Assembly (NCBI RefSeq): GCF_003086295.3
Contig: NC_092045.1
Location: forward strand, 25,052,890-25,116,889
DNA from: Arachis hypogaea
Taxonomy: Eukaryota > Streptophyta > Magnoliopsida > Fabales > Fabaceae
Reading direction: 5' to 3'
DNA: 64,000 nucleotides
Position 1 is the stretch's first letter. The number at the start of each line of letters is the position of its first letter. Below are positions 13,881 through 25,354 of the stretch, in pieces. The position numbers were made by a program, and so were the translations under genes. The notes beneath the pieces were generated by a model, which was not told the DNA's origin, ran no database searches, and was given only the letters and a program-made list of their open reading frames with translations.

Positions 13881-14401
13881 ATATTTATTTATCTTGTACC
13901 TAGCTATTGTATCTGAGATATGTTTAAAGATTTAAATTGATAAATATTTTAAAAATGATGTATATTGGTAAATAAAACTTTTGTTTAACTTTTATTTTTG
14001 TTAAAATTATTTTATTAAAAATAATTAAATCAAATTTTTGGTATTTATATTGAATTAATTAAGATTTTTATATAATTTTTTAATAATTAAATTTTTTAAA
14101 ATTTTAATAATTAAAAAAATTTTATGATTTAATTTAGATAATTGAAATTTGGGATTGAAAACTTTAATTTTATGAATAAAAAAATTAGATTATTTCTACT
14201 ATTAGAGGTTATTTCAAACTAATTAATAAGTTAACAAATAAGCATTTTGTGTTGCAAATTTTTTTGGATGAGAGAAAGAGAGAGAGAAAAAAAGAGATTG
14301 TAGGAAGAATCAACGAATGAACGTAGACTATATATCTATGAAGAAGAGAATGAAAAAAGTAGACTAACCTATTTTAAAAGAGTCAGGGAAATAATAGACT
14401 A

Positions 14402-14655
14402 TTTGTATAATGTGTATAATGGGCTATTGAGTTACAAAATGAACATTTTCTATACTATCTAGAATAATCATCCGAGTATTAGAAATAATAAACATCTTTC
14501 CAGAATTAGCGCTATAATACTATATTATGATACCACTCATCCCAAAAGCTTCAACTGATAGAAAATACTAATACTAATGATTATATCTCTAATACTCTAT
14601 AAACTTTTATTGTACGCATTGTATAAATATTTGATTGGCTTCTCATACTTTTCCA
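14402..14655 (+). mobile_element. Short MITE-like element, copy 2
   Basis: Similar in the same direction to 10590-10815. It interrupts the collinearity of duplication copy B between the leader-like segment and the segment beginning at about 14660, which suggests insertion into copy B after duplication or loss from copy A. It carries TTGTATAATGTGTATAATGG at one end and ATTGTACGCATTGTATAAAT near the other. Confidence 0.5.
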
Positions 14656-15683
14656 TTTTAAAATTGAGGTTATTATATTTGGCTCTCACTCGCTCACATT
14701 ATAAATATTTTTTATAATATTGTCAATAAAACATGGTAAGAAATTAATGAATTAAATTAATGGTTAGACTCTTTTATTTAAATGAATATTAAAAATTTTA
14801 TTTTTAAAATATGCATAAATTAAAAGTTGTGCCAAAATGTACAGATAAGAATAAAATAGATTGAGTCGATTCGAGATTTAATTTTGACGAATCTAATCTA
14901 TATTGTAAGTAGATAATCCAAGTCTAGGTCTATTACTTCTTATAGATTTTTTTTTTCAGGCTCGAGTCCGACTGTTTAAATTTCAACAAGCTCGTAAACT
15001 TATATAAAAAACTAATTTCCTGAATTATAACTTAAAATAATAAACATAAATAATCTACATTAACATTAAATATATTCTAAAATTTATAATTTATAATTTA
15101 TAAAGCATAATTCATTTATATATCAATCACAAATTATATATTATAACCATACTTATAATTTATAAACTTTTTTTTTGAATATTTTGGACATTAATTTATT
15201 TTAATTTTGTTTTGTGTTTAATATAAGTGTATAGTTAAAGGTTACAATTCATAAACTTTTTTTTGAATATTTTAATTATTAATTTTTTTTAGTTTTGTTT
15301 TATGTTTAATATAAGTATATAGTTAAAAGTCTAAATTAAAAATAATTTATTATTACAAAAAAATATTTTAACGAGCTGACATAATAAGTTTGTAGATTTT
15401 TTTTCTAAATCTTTGATTTGACTTTTTTAACTAATAAATTTTAAAATAACTCAATCCTGACTTTTTTTTTTTAATAAAACGAGACGAATCGAATCAGCTA
15501 ACTCGGTCCACTTCCACCCTTACGTGCGAGATTCATTTTGCTTGCACTGCCTGTGAAGTGAATTTTAATTATATTTTCACATGGAACGTATGTAAAATGG
15601 CACTTATGTCCCCGACAAATTAGACCAATTTAGACTAACATCCGAAAAATAGGAGCAACTTTGGACGAATAATAATAGGAAAG

Positions 15684-16013
15684 TATAGGGAGCTAATGAT
15701 CTAAGTGTATAATGTGTACAATAGATGTTTAGAAAGTATTAGATATATGACCATTAGTGTTACATTATTGTTCTGTCAGGTTATGCTTTTGGGATGAGTG
15801 GGTTCATGACATGGTATTAGAGTTTTAGATCCGAAAGGTTAAAGGTTCGATCTTTGGTGAACTTCAAAATTAACTTAAGTTTTTAGGATGAGATGTTTAT
15901 TATCCCTGGTATTCGGATGGTTATTCTGGATAATGTGGGTGGACCAAAGGTTTATTCATATTTAGCCAATTGTACACATTGTATACTTAGACCATTAGCT
16001 CTCTAGCACTACC
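15684..16013 (-). mobile_element. MITE-like element with terminal inverted repeats, copy 3
   Basis: The left end GGGAGCTAATGATCTAAGTG and the reverse complement of the right end (GAGAGCTAATGGTCTAAGTA) match, and both continue into ACAATGTGTACAAT-like sequence. This gives TIRs of about 35 bp on a 330-bp element. The interior has ACATGGTATTAGAG followed by GGTTCGATC, resembling a tRNA-iMet-type primer site and a B-box-like word. It is inverted relative to the copies at 10590 and 14402. No ORF. The right end abuts the AAT microsatellite. Confidence 0.55.
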
Positions 16014-16014
16014 C

Positions 16015-16104
<90 letters not shown>
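16015..16104. repeat. (AAT)n microsatellite
   Basis: About 30 AAT units in duplication copy B, counterpart of 11365-11422 and longer than it. Confidence 0.95.
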
Positions 16105-16105
<1 letters not shown>

Positions 16106-16227
16106 AACACAGATAACAACAACAAAATAATAACAATAACGTTAAAATAATATTGTAGTAATAATACCAATATTAATTATAACAATAATAATATTAACAA
16201 TATTAATAATACCGTTAATAATAATAA

Positions 16228-16241
16228 CAACAACAATAAAA

Positions 16242-16288
<47 letters not shown>

Positions 16289-16300
16289 AATAATAATAGA
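16228..16300. repeat. (AAT)n to (ATT)n compound microsatellite
   Basis: AAT units switch to ATT units and back within about 70 bp; counterpart of 11572-11617. It forms an inverted pair with 16015-16104. Confidence 0.85.
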
Positions 16301-16320
16301 TGTCGAAAGTTCTTCTTATT

Positions 16321-18894
16321 TTTCGAACGTTAGGCCTCTTTTTTATTATTATTATTATTATATAAAAATCATATTTTTGTATTTAATAATAAAGTTGATG
16401 TGACATATTTTGAAATTCTTTTAATTTATTTTTTTAATTTATTAAATATAATTTACTATAATAATTAATTATGTCAACTAATTAATTTGATTATATTTAA
16501 ATATCACACAATTTATTATAATTTATATCAATTTATTTTTGTGATATTTTTTAATTTATTTCTTTTAATATTCTGGTAGTATTTTTCATTTTTTTAATTT
16601 ATTAAACCAAATTAATTATACTAATTATGTATATTAATTAATTGTTTAATTATTAAAATAATAAATCTATGAGTAAAATAGGCAATTGAAATATTTTTAA
16701 TTAATAATCAAATTAAATCATATCTATTGAGCCAAATTTAAATTAATGTAAATTAAGGACCAAACTAAAATAAGATGATTTTTTACTTATCCAAATTGAA
16801 TATAATAGATACAAATTAATTTTGTTAGATACTCATGATCTTTTGACCTTTTATATATAAATGGCCAAACAAATTTAAAAGGACATCTCTAATACTTGGT
16901 ATTAATTTTATTTTATTTTAAGTTCCACAAGATGCTATATAAATATTTATGAATTATATATCATAAGACTTGATTTGAAATTTATTGTAAAATTTATCAC
17001 TCCAATACTTAGTTTCATTTCAATTTAAATTTTTAATTAATTTTTATTATTTTAAATAAATTTAATTAAATTATAAAAATTTAACTAAAATAAAAATATA
17101 AAATTATCAAATTAATAATGATATACTATATTTAGATTGAGAGAAAAATTAGACCTTTATAAATAATTAAAAAAATTACGTTGAATTAATTTGGATATAT
17201 TTTTTTATAAAATTAATAAGATAATAAAATAATAAAATAATAAAATATAAAGTATAAATAAGTACATCTAATTTATTTGAGTAAATTTTAATTGAATCTT
17301 TGTTATAATGTTACAATAAAACGTTACAACGTTACAGTAATACCATTAGTGGTTATTTAATGGATGAATTTAAATAAGTAGCAATATTTTACTTTTTTTT
17401 TTAAGTGATACGATATCTCTTTACTGATACCAGTATCATTTCAAAAATGATATCTAATGCAAGTTTTAATTTTAAATCAATTCATTTACGGTGTAGGTTA
17501 AAATTGATACCTAAAATTGATTTCATTGGAGTTGTTATAATTATCATTTTTATTGCTCTTGCTATTCCAAATCTTCTTTTCTTTTTTTTTTATGTATAAA
17601 TTTTTTGTGTATAAATGTACTCAAAATGAGAAGGTATGGATGAAAGTTTCATTGATTGTTTATTTGACGAATATCATAGCCTACGAATGACTCAATTTAA
17701 GTATTCTACTGCTGCCGATGGAAAGTTAGATTTGTAATAATTAGGATGACCAATATACCTTTTATAGTATTGGATAGAAGAATATTTGTTAAAATGAATA
17801 TACCCATTGTAATAAAATTTCTTGTCAATTTGTTATCTTTTACCTAATAAACAACATTCATGTTGAATACATTATTTTTATCAGAAGTCATACATAATCG
17901 ATTGATAATTTTGTGTAAAAATATTTTTGTGGTGACTAAACACTGTATTATTAACTCGTTAAAGTTAATTTTCCTATGATTATGCTAATGTATAACACTA
18001 TCAGATAAAAACTTATTAGATTATATTTGTTTCTAATGAGGTGAGCGAACTTTTAGACCTAATCATGGTTAAAGTCGAAGAAGATTAAAAAAATATTAAT
18101 AATATAAACACTGTTTATTTTTTATATCCAATAATAATAATATATAAATTAAAAAACTAATAATGTTCCGTACAAAATAATAAAACGAATATTATACTTG
18201 AATAACGAGAATTTTTTTTACAAATCACATTAAATACATCATTTTAATTTGCTTAAATATAAATGTAAATTCTCATTTGCTATTAACAGTATCTTTAATT
18301 TTAAAATTTTATTTTTCATAATAAATATATTATGAATTGTGTTGAATTATATTAAATTGATTATTTTATGATTATTATATTATGATTTTTTTGTTAATTT
18401 AAAAAAATTCAAAGAATGTCTATAGATAACTATGGGTATCTGTATTTTTAAGAGTATAATTAAATAGGGACCTGCGACAAAGAAAGGGGACGGAGGATAT
18501 TTTTTAAAATAAGAAGACGAAAAATGAAGTCCGCCGCGCCCACACAAATATCCAATACTATCTCTAACTAACAAAAAAATTCAATTTGAGCCGATTTTTG
18601 ATGGAATATATATGTGGATTTCATCTGTATTGAGTCCTAAGATAATGAACCTAATTTGGATTTGGGATTCGAGCAATAAATTTAGGTTAATCTTGCTCAT
18701 TTGAGTTAATATTTTTAGTCATTTTTATAACAAATACTATACTATTAAATATTATTACATTTAGTATATAAAAGTTAGATATGCTTACAAGAGATTCTTT
18801 AATCAAACTAAAAAAATTCTAATTATATTTTTTTCTTTTTTAATCTTAAATATTATTTACTAAGGTAATGAAAAAGTGAATAATAATGATGATG
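16321..18894. other. AT-rich intergenic DNA, nothing recognised
   Basis: No coding region with family motifs, no clear repeat and no RNA gene could be supported; the two open frames of about 60 codons are AT-rich and probably chance. The right edge is a short (GAT)n run into which the next element inserted. Confidence 0.5.
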
Positions 18895-18899
18895 ATGAT

Positions 18900-21800
18900 T
18901 GTAACACCATACCACATAGAGCATTACACTTAAAATGTAACACAGAGGTGGTGAGGCGCTACGACCTCTAAAATAAAATGTGTACATATAATAGTAGAAG
19001 GAATATAATAAACTAGAAACCTTGAAAAATTGGTAAAACAAAAATCGCGAAATAAAAAGCGCAACACTCTAGAATCGGAATAACTTGCGTGTGAAGAAAA
19101 CTATATCTATCAAACATAAAATAATAAAAATAGGAATAGCCAACAGTATAAAATAACAAGCTCCTAAACAAAATCCTATTTCTCCATGAACCTCTAAGAG
19201 GATCAAAAGGAACAAGTTATGTAGAGAGTAAACTAAGCACATACATATACATCACTGTACAACAAAATAACCTAGTAACCACTTCGCTTCAGGAGCTCAG
19301 ACGCCTAACGAGATGCCTCTCGACCTGCATATGAAAAACAACAACATAGTATGGAATGAGAACCGGAAGTTCTCAGTATGGTAAAGGTGCCCCACACATA
19401 ATAGATAAGGTCCTGGAAATGCCAAAGGCAATCCTAGAATGCCGACACTCAGATTATAGAGCTTAAAGTATTAAACAGAAGTCATAAAAGGTGATTTTCT
19501 AAGAGTATCTAAACCTAACTTAACTTAATCTTAAATCTAAGTCTCATTCTTCCATTCCTCCATACCTCCAACTCCATTATGCATTTCACAGACAAATAAA
19601 CAGATAAAAGCAAGCACAAGAAGGTTACAAATACTGCAGGTAACACATATATATTTAACATGGCAAGTACATTTAGGCATACCCAATTAAAGCACAATCA
19701 AATAATTCAAGTAATATACATATGATGCATGCCTGTCCTATGGCTGATGAGGCTCATTTGTCGGTTATCCAGCCAACCCGACAAGTTCGAAAACCTTAGA
19801 TTGTCCCCCGACGTGCATCCCCAAGAGTCTATGCATAGCTTTTTCTCAAATAATCAATATTGCTCAATGGGGGGTTATATTCCTGAGAATTTATAGTATC
19901 CGGTCACACTTACGTCGTAGAGTTAACAGAGTATTGAGCTTTCAACCTGATACACGTGGTGGCAATGCATGACACTTTATCCAGGGAATCTCGTATCTCA
20001 GATCATTAAATCATTCAAGCCAAATTTCATACATAATCTTTCATCAGAATATCCAGTCAAGTATCATATATGACTTATCCGTAACATCTTATAATCAATT
20101 CATCACTTTTCAACTTTACTTCACGTTCAAGTTATCTTCATTTCCTAACTTTATCTGATTATCAGGTTTAACACTATTATTTATGACCAATAGAATGAAG
20201 ATATAGGTTTAGTAGTTTGAAATAGGTTTTAAAAACCTTAAAAATCATGTTTGCTGGAACAGGTGCCACGCGTACGCATGGTTCACGTGTGCACGTGGGG
20301 ATGTAAGACTGCATCTCGCACGCACGTCACTTCTCATGCATACGCGTGGGTAAAAACTTCATGACACGCGTGCGCGTGGGTCACTCGTACACGTGGACAT
20401 GCTTGTTGATCCCTTACGCGTGCGCATGGGACTAGTTGCGTACGCGTCGTTGAAATTCGTGCCATGCGTACGCGCGGGTCACTCGTACGCGTGGGCGTAC
20501 GTCCTTTAAAAAAAAAACAGAATCAGCACAAGCTGCAGAATTGTTTCATAAACTAGTTTTGAGTTCAACTCTTCCAACAATCATAACTTTTTCGGTTTAA
20601 AATATTTTTCACCCGTTCTTCGAATGGCATAAACATCACGAACCCAATTTTCATTTCAAACGAGTTGGAAGCAAATTTAGGGTCCGAAAACCAAGTTATG
20701 CCTCGTCAAAATTCGGCCAAAAACCAACTTTTGTAACTTACAATACCTCTTTCTCATTCAAAATAAATTCTCATATTACCAATACCATAGCTTGTACATG
20801 CTAGCACCAAAAGGTCCTTTTTCCTCAACACCATAACCACCATAACAATCACACTCTACACCAATAATAAATACATATACATATACCAAATCCACCATAA
20901 AAAATTACATACTTACGTGCCAAAACCCACAACCAACCAAAGTTCATAAATTACTTACTTGTATTCTCTAAACAAAGATTAACAACATCCTCAAAACTAT
21001 GATTAATAACATCTCAATCCTTCAATTAATCAGCATCACATCAATCCATGTTTAATGACAAAACACTAAACCACAATATACATATACGTTTCAACTTATT
21101 CTACGGTCATGTAACCTAAGTTTTTACAAAACCTTACATATTAAATACAAGAAACGTAAACCATACCTTGGCCGATTTCCATGTAACGACCAAATTTATT
21201 TAAAACCAAGGAAGCTCCTCAAAATTCAACAGACTCTAAGCTCAGCTTCCTCCAAGTTCCAATATTCACAATTTTAAGCTCCAATTATTTATTCTCAACC
21301 TAATACACATTTATAACACATATATACCCAATTTAATACTCAAAACTCAAATTCAATGAAATTAAAATGGAATTATGGTTTTCTCACTTTACCCAAGCTT
21401 CACATAAGCAAGAGTGAACGTTTTCCTCAAGCTAATTGGATCCTAAAACATCAGAAATTAAAGAAATTCAACTTTCCTTCCTATATTTAGAAAATTGGCG
21501 GAAAAGAGTGGCTGAGAATATTTAAGGGCTTACCTATAAAATTGTTCCAGTAGAAATGTAGAGCTCGACATGGTGGACGCGTGGCCGTAAACAGTGCGAC
21601 GATCAGAGTTTGGATCGGGAAGTTACGGCGCCTTGAACTTGGAACGAGGGTTCGGACCCTTTTCTTTTTCTCCCTGGACCCAAGCCTTCAGCGTTCTGCT
21701 GAAAATGAAGAAGAGAAGAACGTGGGGTTTATTTTAAATGGCTGGCCCGATTGAGTTCACGGTCTGATTTATCGGTTTGGCTCAATCTTAGACCGGTTTT

Positions 21801-21930
21801 TTCGAAATTAGTGTCAAAATTTAAATTTCAATGAGTTCTATCCTAATTTAATATAATATTCGCATTTTTAATCTCCCTTATTAAAAACTAATTTATTGTG
21901 TAATTATCTACTAATTTATCGGAGTTTACA
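18900..21930 (-). mobile_element. Solo LTR of a Ty3/gypsy-type retrotransposon, 3.0 kb
   Basis: Starts TGTAACACC and ends GGAGTTTACA, so it has TG...CA ends with a TGTAA/TTACA inverted terminus. It is flanked by identical 5-bp target duplications ATGAT (18895-18899 and 21931-21935), though these lie in a GAT-rich stretch. No gag, pol, primer site or second LTR adjoins it, as expected after LTR-LTR recombination. On the minus strand a TATA-like TTTAAAATAAACC with a CT-rich leader at about 21700-21745 suggests minus orientation. It carries a cluster of CGCG-type words at 20265-20510. The length fits large plant gypsy LTRs; the exact lineage is not determined. Confidence 0.75.
20265..20510. repeat. 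CGCG-motif cluster in the solo LTR
   Basis: Repeated ACGCGTACGC-, ACGCGTGCGCG- and ACGTGGG-type words spaced about 20-40 bp apart, separated by non-repetitive spacers. CpG-rich against the AT-rich flanks. Several units are decayed to ATG or CAC variants, as expected from methyl-C loss. Confidence 0.8.
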
Positions 21931-21935
21931 ATGAT

Positions 21936-23153
21936 GATAATGATGATGATGATGATAATAATAATTCACATAATTAAAATAGATCTTCCTAATATATACA
22001 TGATACTACATATATCAAGAATTATTATATATGATAAATTATTTTTTTATTTTTAATCAAGTTAATTTATGTGTAAATCAATTAATTTTTATAACATATG
22101 ATTTATTACATAATTTTTCTCCTCTTAATATAGATAAATTTAATTAATTTAATATACAAAATATAATTTATATTATTTAACATACAACTTAAGCCATTAT
22201 CTAGAATAATAAGTATAATAGTATAAATATCTATTTATTTATTAGTATTAGAAAAATATATAAATAGTATAAATATGATCTTTTGGTAGAAAAATAATAA
22301 TAAAAATTATTAATTAAGTTAATTACATAATAAAAAATTACTATTTTTACATACTACAATATTTATAAAAAAATTTTGAATAATAAATCAATATTCAATA
22401 AATTAGATATTAATCCTATAAAAAAATAAATTATACATTAGATATTATTATTTGCGTACTAATATATATAATCGATTATTAAGTTATAATTAATTTTTAA
22501 TCTAATTTTTGCAAATTAAAATTTAAATGATTGAAATTATTAAATAGCAAATTTTTGCAGCTAAGTTTTTTTGGTTATTAAAATTAAAAAAGGTGAGTTG
22601 TTAATCAATTCTAAAGTTAAATTTAAATTTGTGTAAAAAAATATTTTTAATTTTATTTTATTGACTAGAATTAATTTTAAAATAAAAAATTATTTGTACA
22701 TCACATTATAAAATAGTATAGTCTTTTGTTTTTTAATAGTAATTATTGCCAAATAAACTAGTGTAAAAATGGAAGAAAATGTATTTATCAATCTAGGAAT
22801 AATAAATTTATTTTTTAATAGAATAAATTATATATTAAATAACAAAAGTTATTAGAGTTTCTTTTTACATAAACTAATACTCATCGATAGTGTTTTGGTA
22901 ATATTACTAAGGAATATTAATCAATTTAATAGCTTTTACAGTGACATAAGTCTATAAATTTGGAAACTTAAAAATCATATCATAAAATGTGAAATATTAA
23001 CCGGTAACAACGTTGATTATATTGTTTTGACTTCATGAGTGAATATGATACCAATAAATAAAGTTGTCACATTTTAAATTTAACAAAGACAAATCTCCAC
23101 AAGTATTGCTATCAATGAAAATTATTCTACTTTCAAGACAAATAATATTTCTT
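21936..23153. other. AT-rich intergenic DNA, nothing recognised
   Basis: Very AT-rich, with a (GAT)n start. No coding, RNA or repeat signal I can support. Its right part must contain or abut the broken 3' end of the Athila element, whose second LTR is missing; no breakpoint signature is obvious. Confidence 0.5.
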
Positions 23154-23909
23154 TCATTGTATTTTCCAACTCGGCAAATCGAGAACTAATCCACCATGGA
23201 TTGAAGTTCCATTTATTAAGGATTTGTCGTTAGCTAATGAGTTGTTGCATACATAAGACAAGATTCGAAATTTTAATACTTTCGTAAGTGACTGGGCTGA
23301 GATGCTCTTGGGTTTTGACCGATGCGTCCCACAGATCCAGGTGCCGCTAGGTTGGGCGATAACTCCAAGAATACTATCCCAGTCAAATTGATACATTTGG
23401 CACTTGTGAGATGCCTCTTGATATGCATCCCATCCCTCTGGACTAGGTGGAAGGTCCAATGCTCTTTGTATGGCACTCTCATAGACAGGGACCTGCTGCT
23501 GACGGACGAAGACAATTTGTAGAGTAGGCGAATAGAAGTTTGAGTAGAATTTAACTACCCATGATAAGTTGGCCTTTTGCGGCTGTCTCCTCAAAAATTT
23601 CCATTGTCTCCTCTCAATTCGGAGCTCCACAAAATCAACAAAGTGTGTTGGGACAATGAGCAGGTGCTCATTGTTGTAGTTCCTTTCGGCTAGGATGGGG
23701 AACATCTGTTCGCAATAACAGTTAGCAAATCGTGTGGAGTCTCGGATGGGAAAGACTTTTTCTGATTCATCAACCTTAATGATCATCTTCACCCACTTTG
23801 TTGGTGGCTTTACACTGATAGATGGAAGTACTTTTGCCAGTGTTCTCTTGGTTCCTCTCCTTGCTGGTGTCTTGTCAGTTGCCTTCTCTTTTTCTTTCTT
23901 GGTACCCAT
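23154..23909 (-). pseudogene. Athila env-position ORF, 3'-truncated
   Basis: An uninterrupted frame of 251 codons begins with a basic, Lys/Thr/Arg-rich N-terminus of about 30 residues. It then runs into a globular region with FYSNFYSPTLQIVFVRQQQV, LPPSPEGWDAYQ, and QFDWDSILGVI near residues 120-185. This matches, from memory, a plant transposon-associated domain commonly found after pol in Athila-like elements; its biochemical role is not known to me. The last 35 or so residues look unlike the domain and probably lie past the truncation point, so the true C-terminus is lost. It is the second gene of the element, about 1.4 kb beyond the pol stop. Confidence 0.6.
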
Positions 23910-24459
23910 GCCTAAGGAAGAAGAAAAAGAAAGAGTGTGAAATATAGATAACTAAGACCGAAAGGGAGAAAATTCCAGGTGATAATGAATGCCAAAGGAA
24001 AGATAATAGCTCAAATACATGGTAGCTACAACATGTAGGTAAGACATCAATGAAGATCAGGTAGGCAATGCAGAATAATAAAATGCAAGAGGGTAAAAAC
24101 ATGCAAGTAACAGGCATGAAAAGCATAACTCAACCATCAAGTAATAAATGTGCCAAATAAAAGAGCATTTGTAATGATGGCAACTGTGAATGATAATCCC
24201 AATTACATGTGGAATGCAAGAGTTTTGAAAAAGAGGCATTCAAGTAGAAGAGGAGTAAAACAAAAAAGAGTTCAAGATGCCATAGGCTTTTTCACAAACA
24301 CTTGGTGAACAAGTTAAAGTATGAATGAAAATAATATAATCCAAATGTAGATGAGAGCCAAATTAAAATATCAATTATCAAACCACTCCTCATAATATCC
24401 ACAAGCTTTAGTATAGTAAAGTAATACCCACATAAAATTCCAATACCAACATAAGAATG

Positions 24460-24680
24460 CAAGAAAAAGAAAAGAAAAAGAAACCATGGACAATGAAACT
24501 AAAAGAAAAAAATAGAGAAGAAAGAAACATAAATGGATGTAATAATGAAAGAGTAAAAGAGAAAAAAGAAAAGAAACCTGATGAAGAAGATGAAGAAGGA
24601 AGAAAGAAAGTAATAGATATGAAGAAAGAATAAGGAATAAGAAAGAAAGAAGAAAGAAGAAATAACTAGGACTGAAAAGA
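24460..24680. repeat. Purine-rich low-complexity stretch
   Basis: AAGAAA/GAAGAA-rich on the plus strand, between the CGCG cluster and the start of the env-position ORF. Read on the element's sense strand it is a CT-rich leader-like sequence that could precede a separate transcript for that ORF; this is inference only. Confidence 0.5.
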
Positions 24681-24729
24681 ATTAGGATTGGAGTGGTGGA
24701 TGATTTGAAATCAGGCGCTGAGGTGTTTT

Positions 24730-25235
24730 AATCATGCGTCGCATGCGACACGTACACGTAGGAGACGCGTACGTGTGGGTCGCGTGATTTCCAAGCAACG
24801 CGTAAGCGTCAGGGACGCCTACACATGACATGGGTTGTGAAATTGGCACAAAGGCAGCTCCACGCACGCACAACTCTCTGTTTGATCAGTGCGTGGGGGC
24901 AAAAATGGCATACGACGCGTGCGCGTCAGGCATGCGCACGCGTGGATGGCCCTTATTGGAAAACGACGCGCATGCGTTAGGGACGCGTACGTGCGATGGG
25001 ACTTGTGCTGCTAGCATAGTTTCAGCCCCACACCATCATAACTCTCTGACCCTACACCCGTTTACGCCGATTTGCATGGTCACGCGTACGCGTGAAGGAC
25101 ACGTACGCGTGAGGGACGCGTACGCGTGGTCTTGCTTGTGCATAAGACACGCAACCAGCACCACTCATGCCCAACTATCTGTTCAATTTTTATTTTTCAC
25201 GCACACACATATGACACGTACGCGTCAGCGACTCT
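24730..25235. repeat. Internal CGCG-motif array of the Athila element
   Basis: Many words of the form ACGCGTACGCGT, ACGCGTGCGCGT and ACGCGCATGCGT spaced about 25-40 bp apart, between the end of pol and the env-position ORF. Long open frames over it on both strands are by-products of the GC-rich repeats. The same kind of array lies at the same relative place (57250-57850) in the pol-less element described below. Confidence 0.85.
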
Positions 25236-25354
25236 TGCACGTCGTGTGCTTTTTTTTATGCGGAATGCAAAATGCAGCATGCAGATGTATGCAGAAATTA
25301 TGAATGTCTACTGAGAAAATTAAAAGAAAATAAACTAGGAATGAGAAGAAACGA

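Larger units (their letters stand above)
14260..16320. repeat. Diverged direct duplication, copy B (includes LAX promoter-like segment)
   Basis: Collinear with 9690-11640. Its left edge carries the counterpart of the LAX leader: GA tract, then GACTATATATCTATGAAGAAG at about 14325. It differs from copy A mainly by the MITE-like copy at about 14402-14655, by the element at 15684-16013, and by longer AAT runs. No LAX exon lies beside it, so the promoter-like segment is an orphan. Confidence 0.65.

Noticed and set aside
24682..25314. Open frames of 60-157 codons on both strands
   Set aside because: They overlie the CGCG array; GC-rich repeats lack stops. No family motif.
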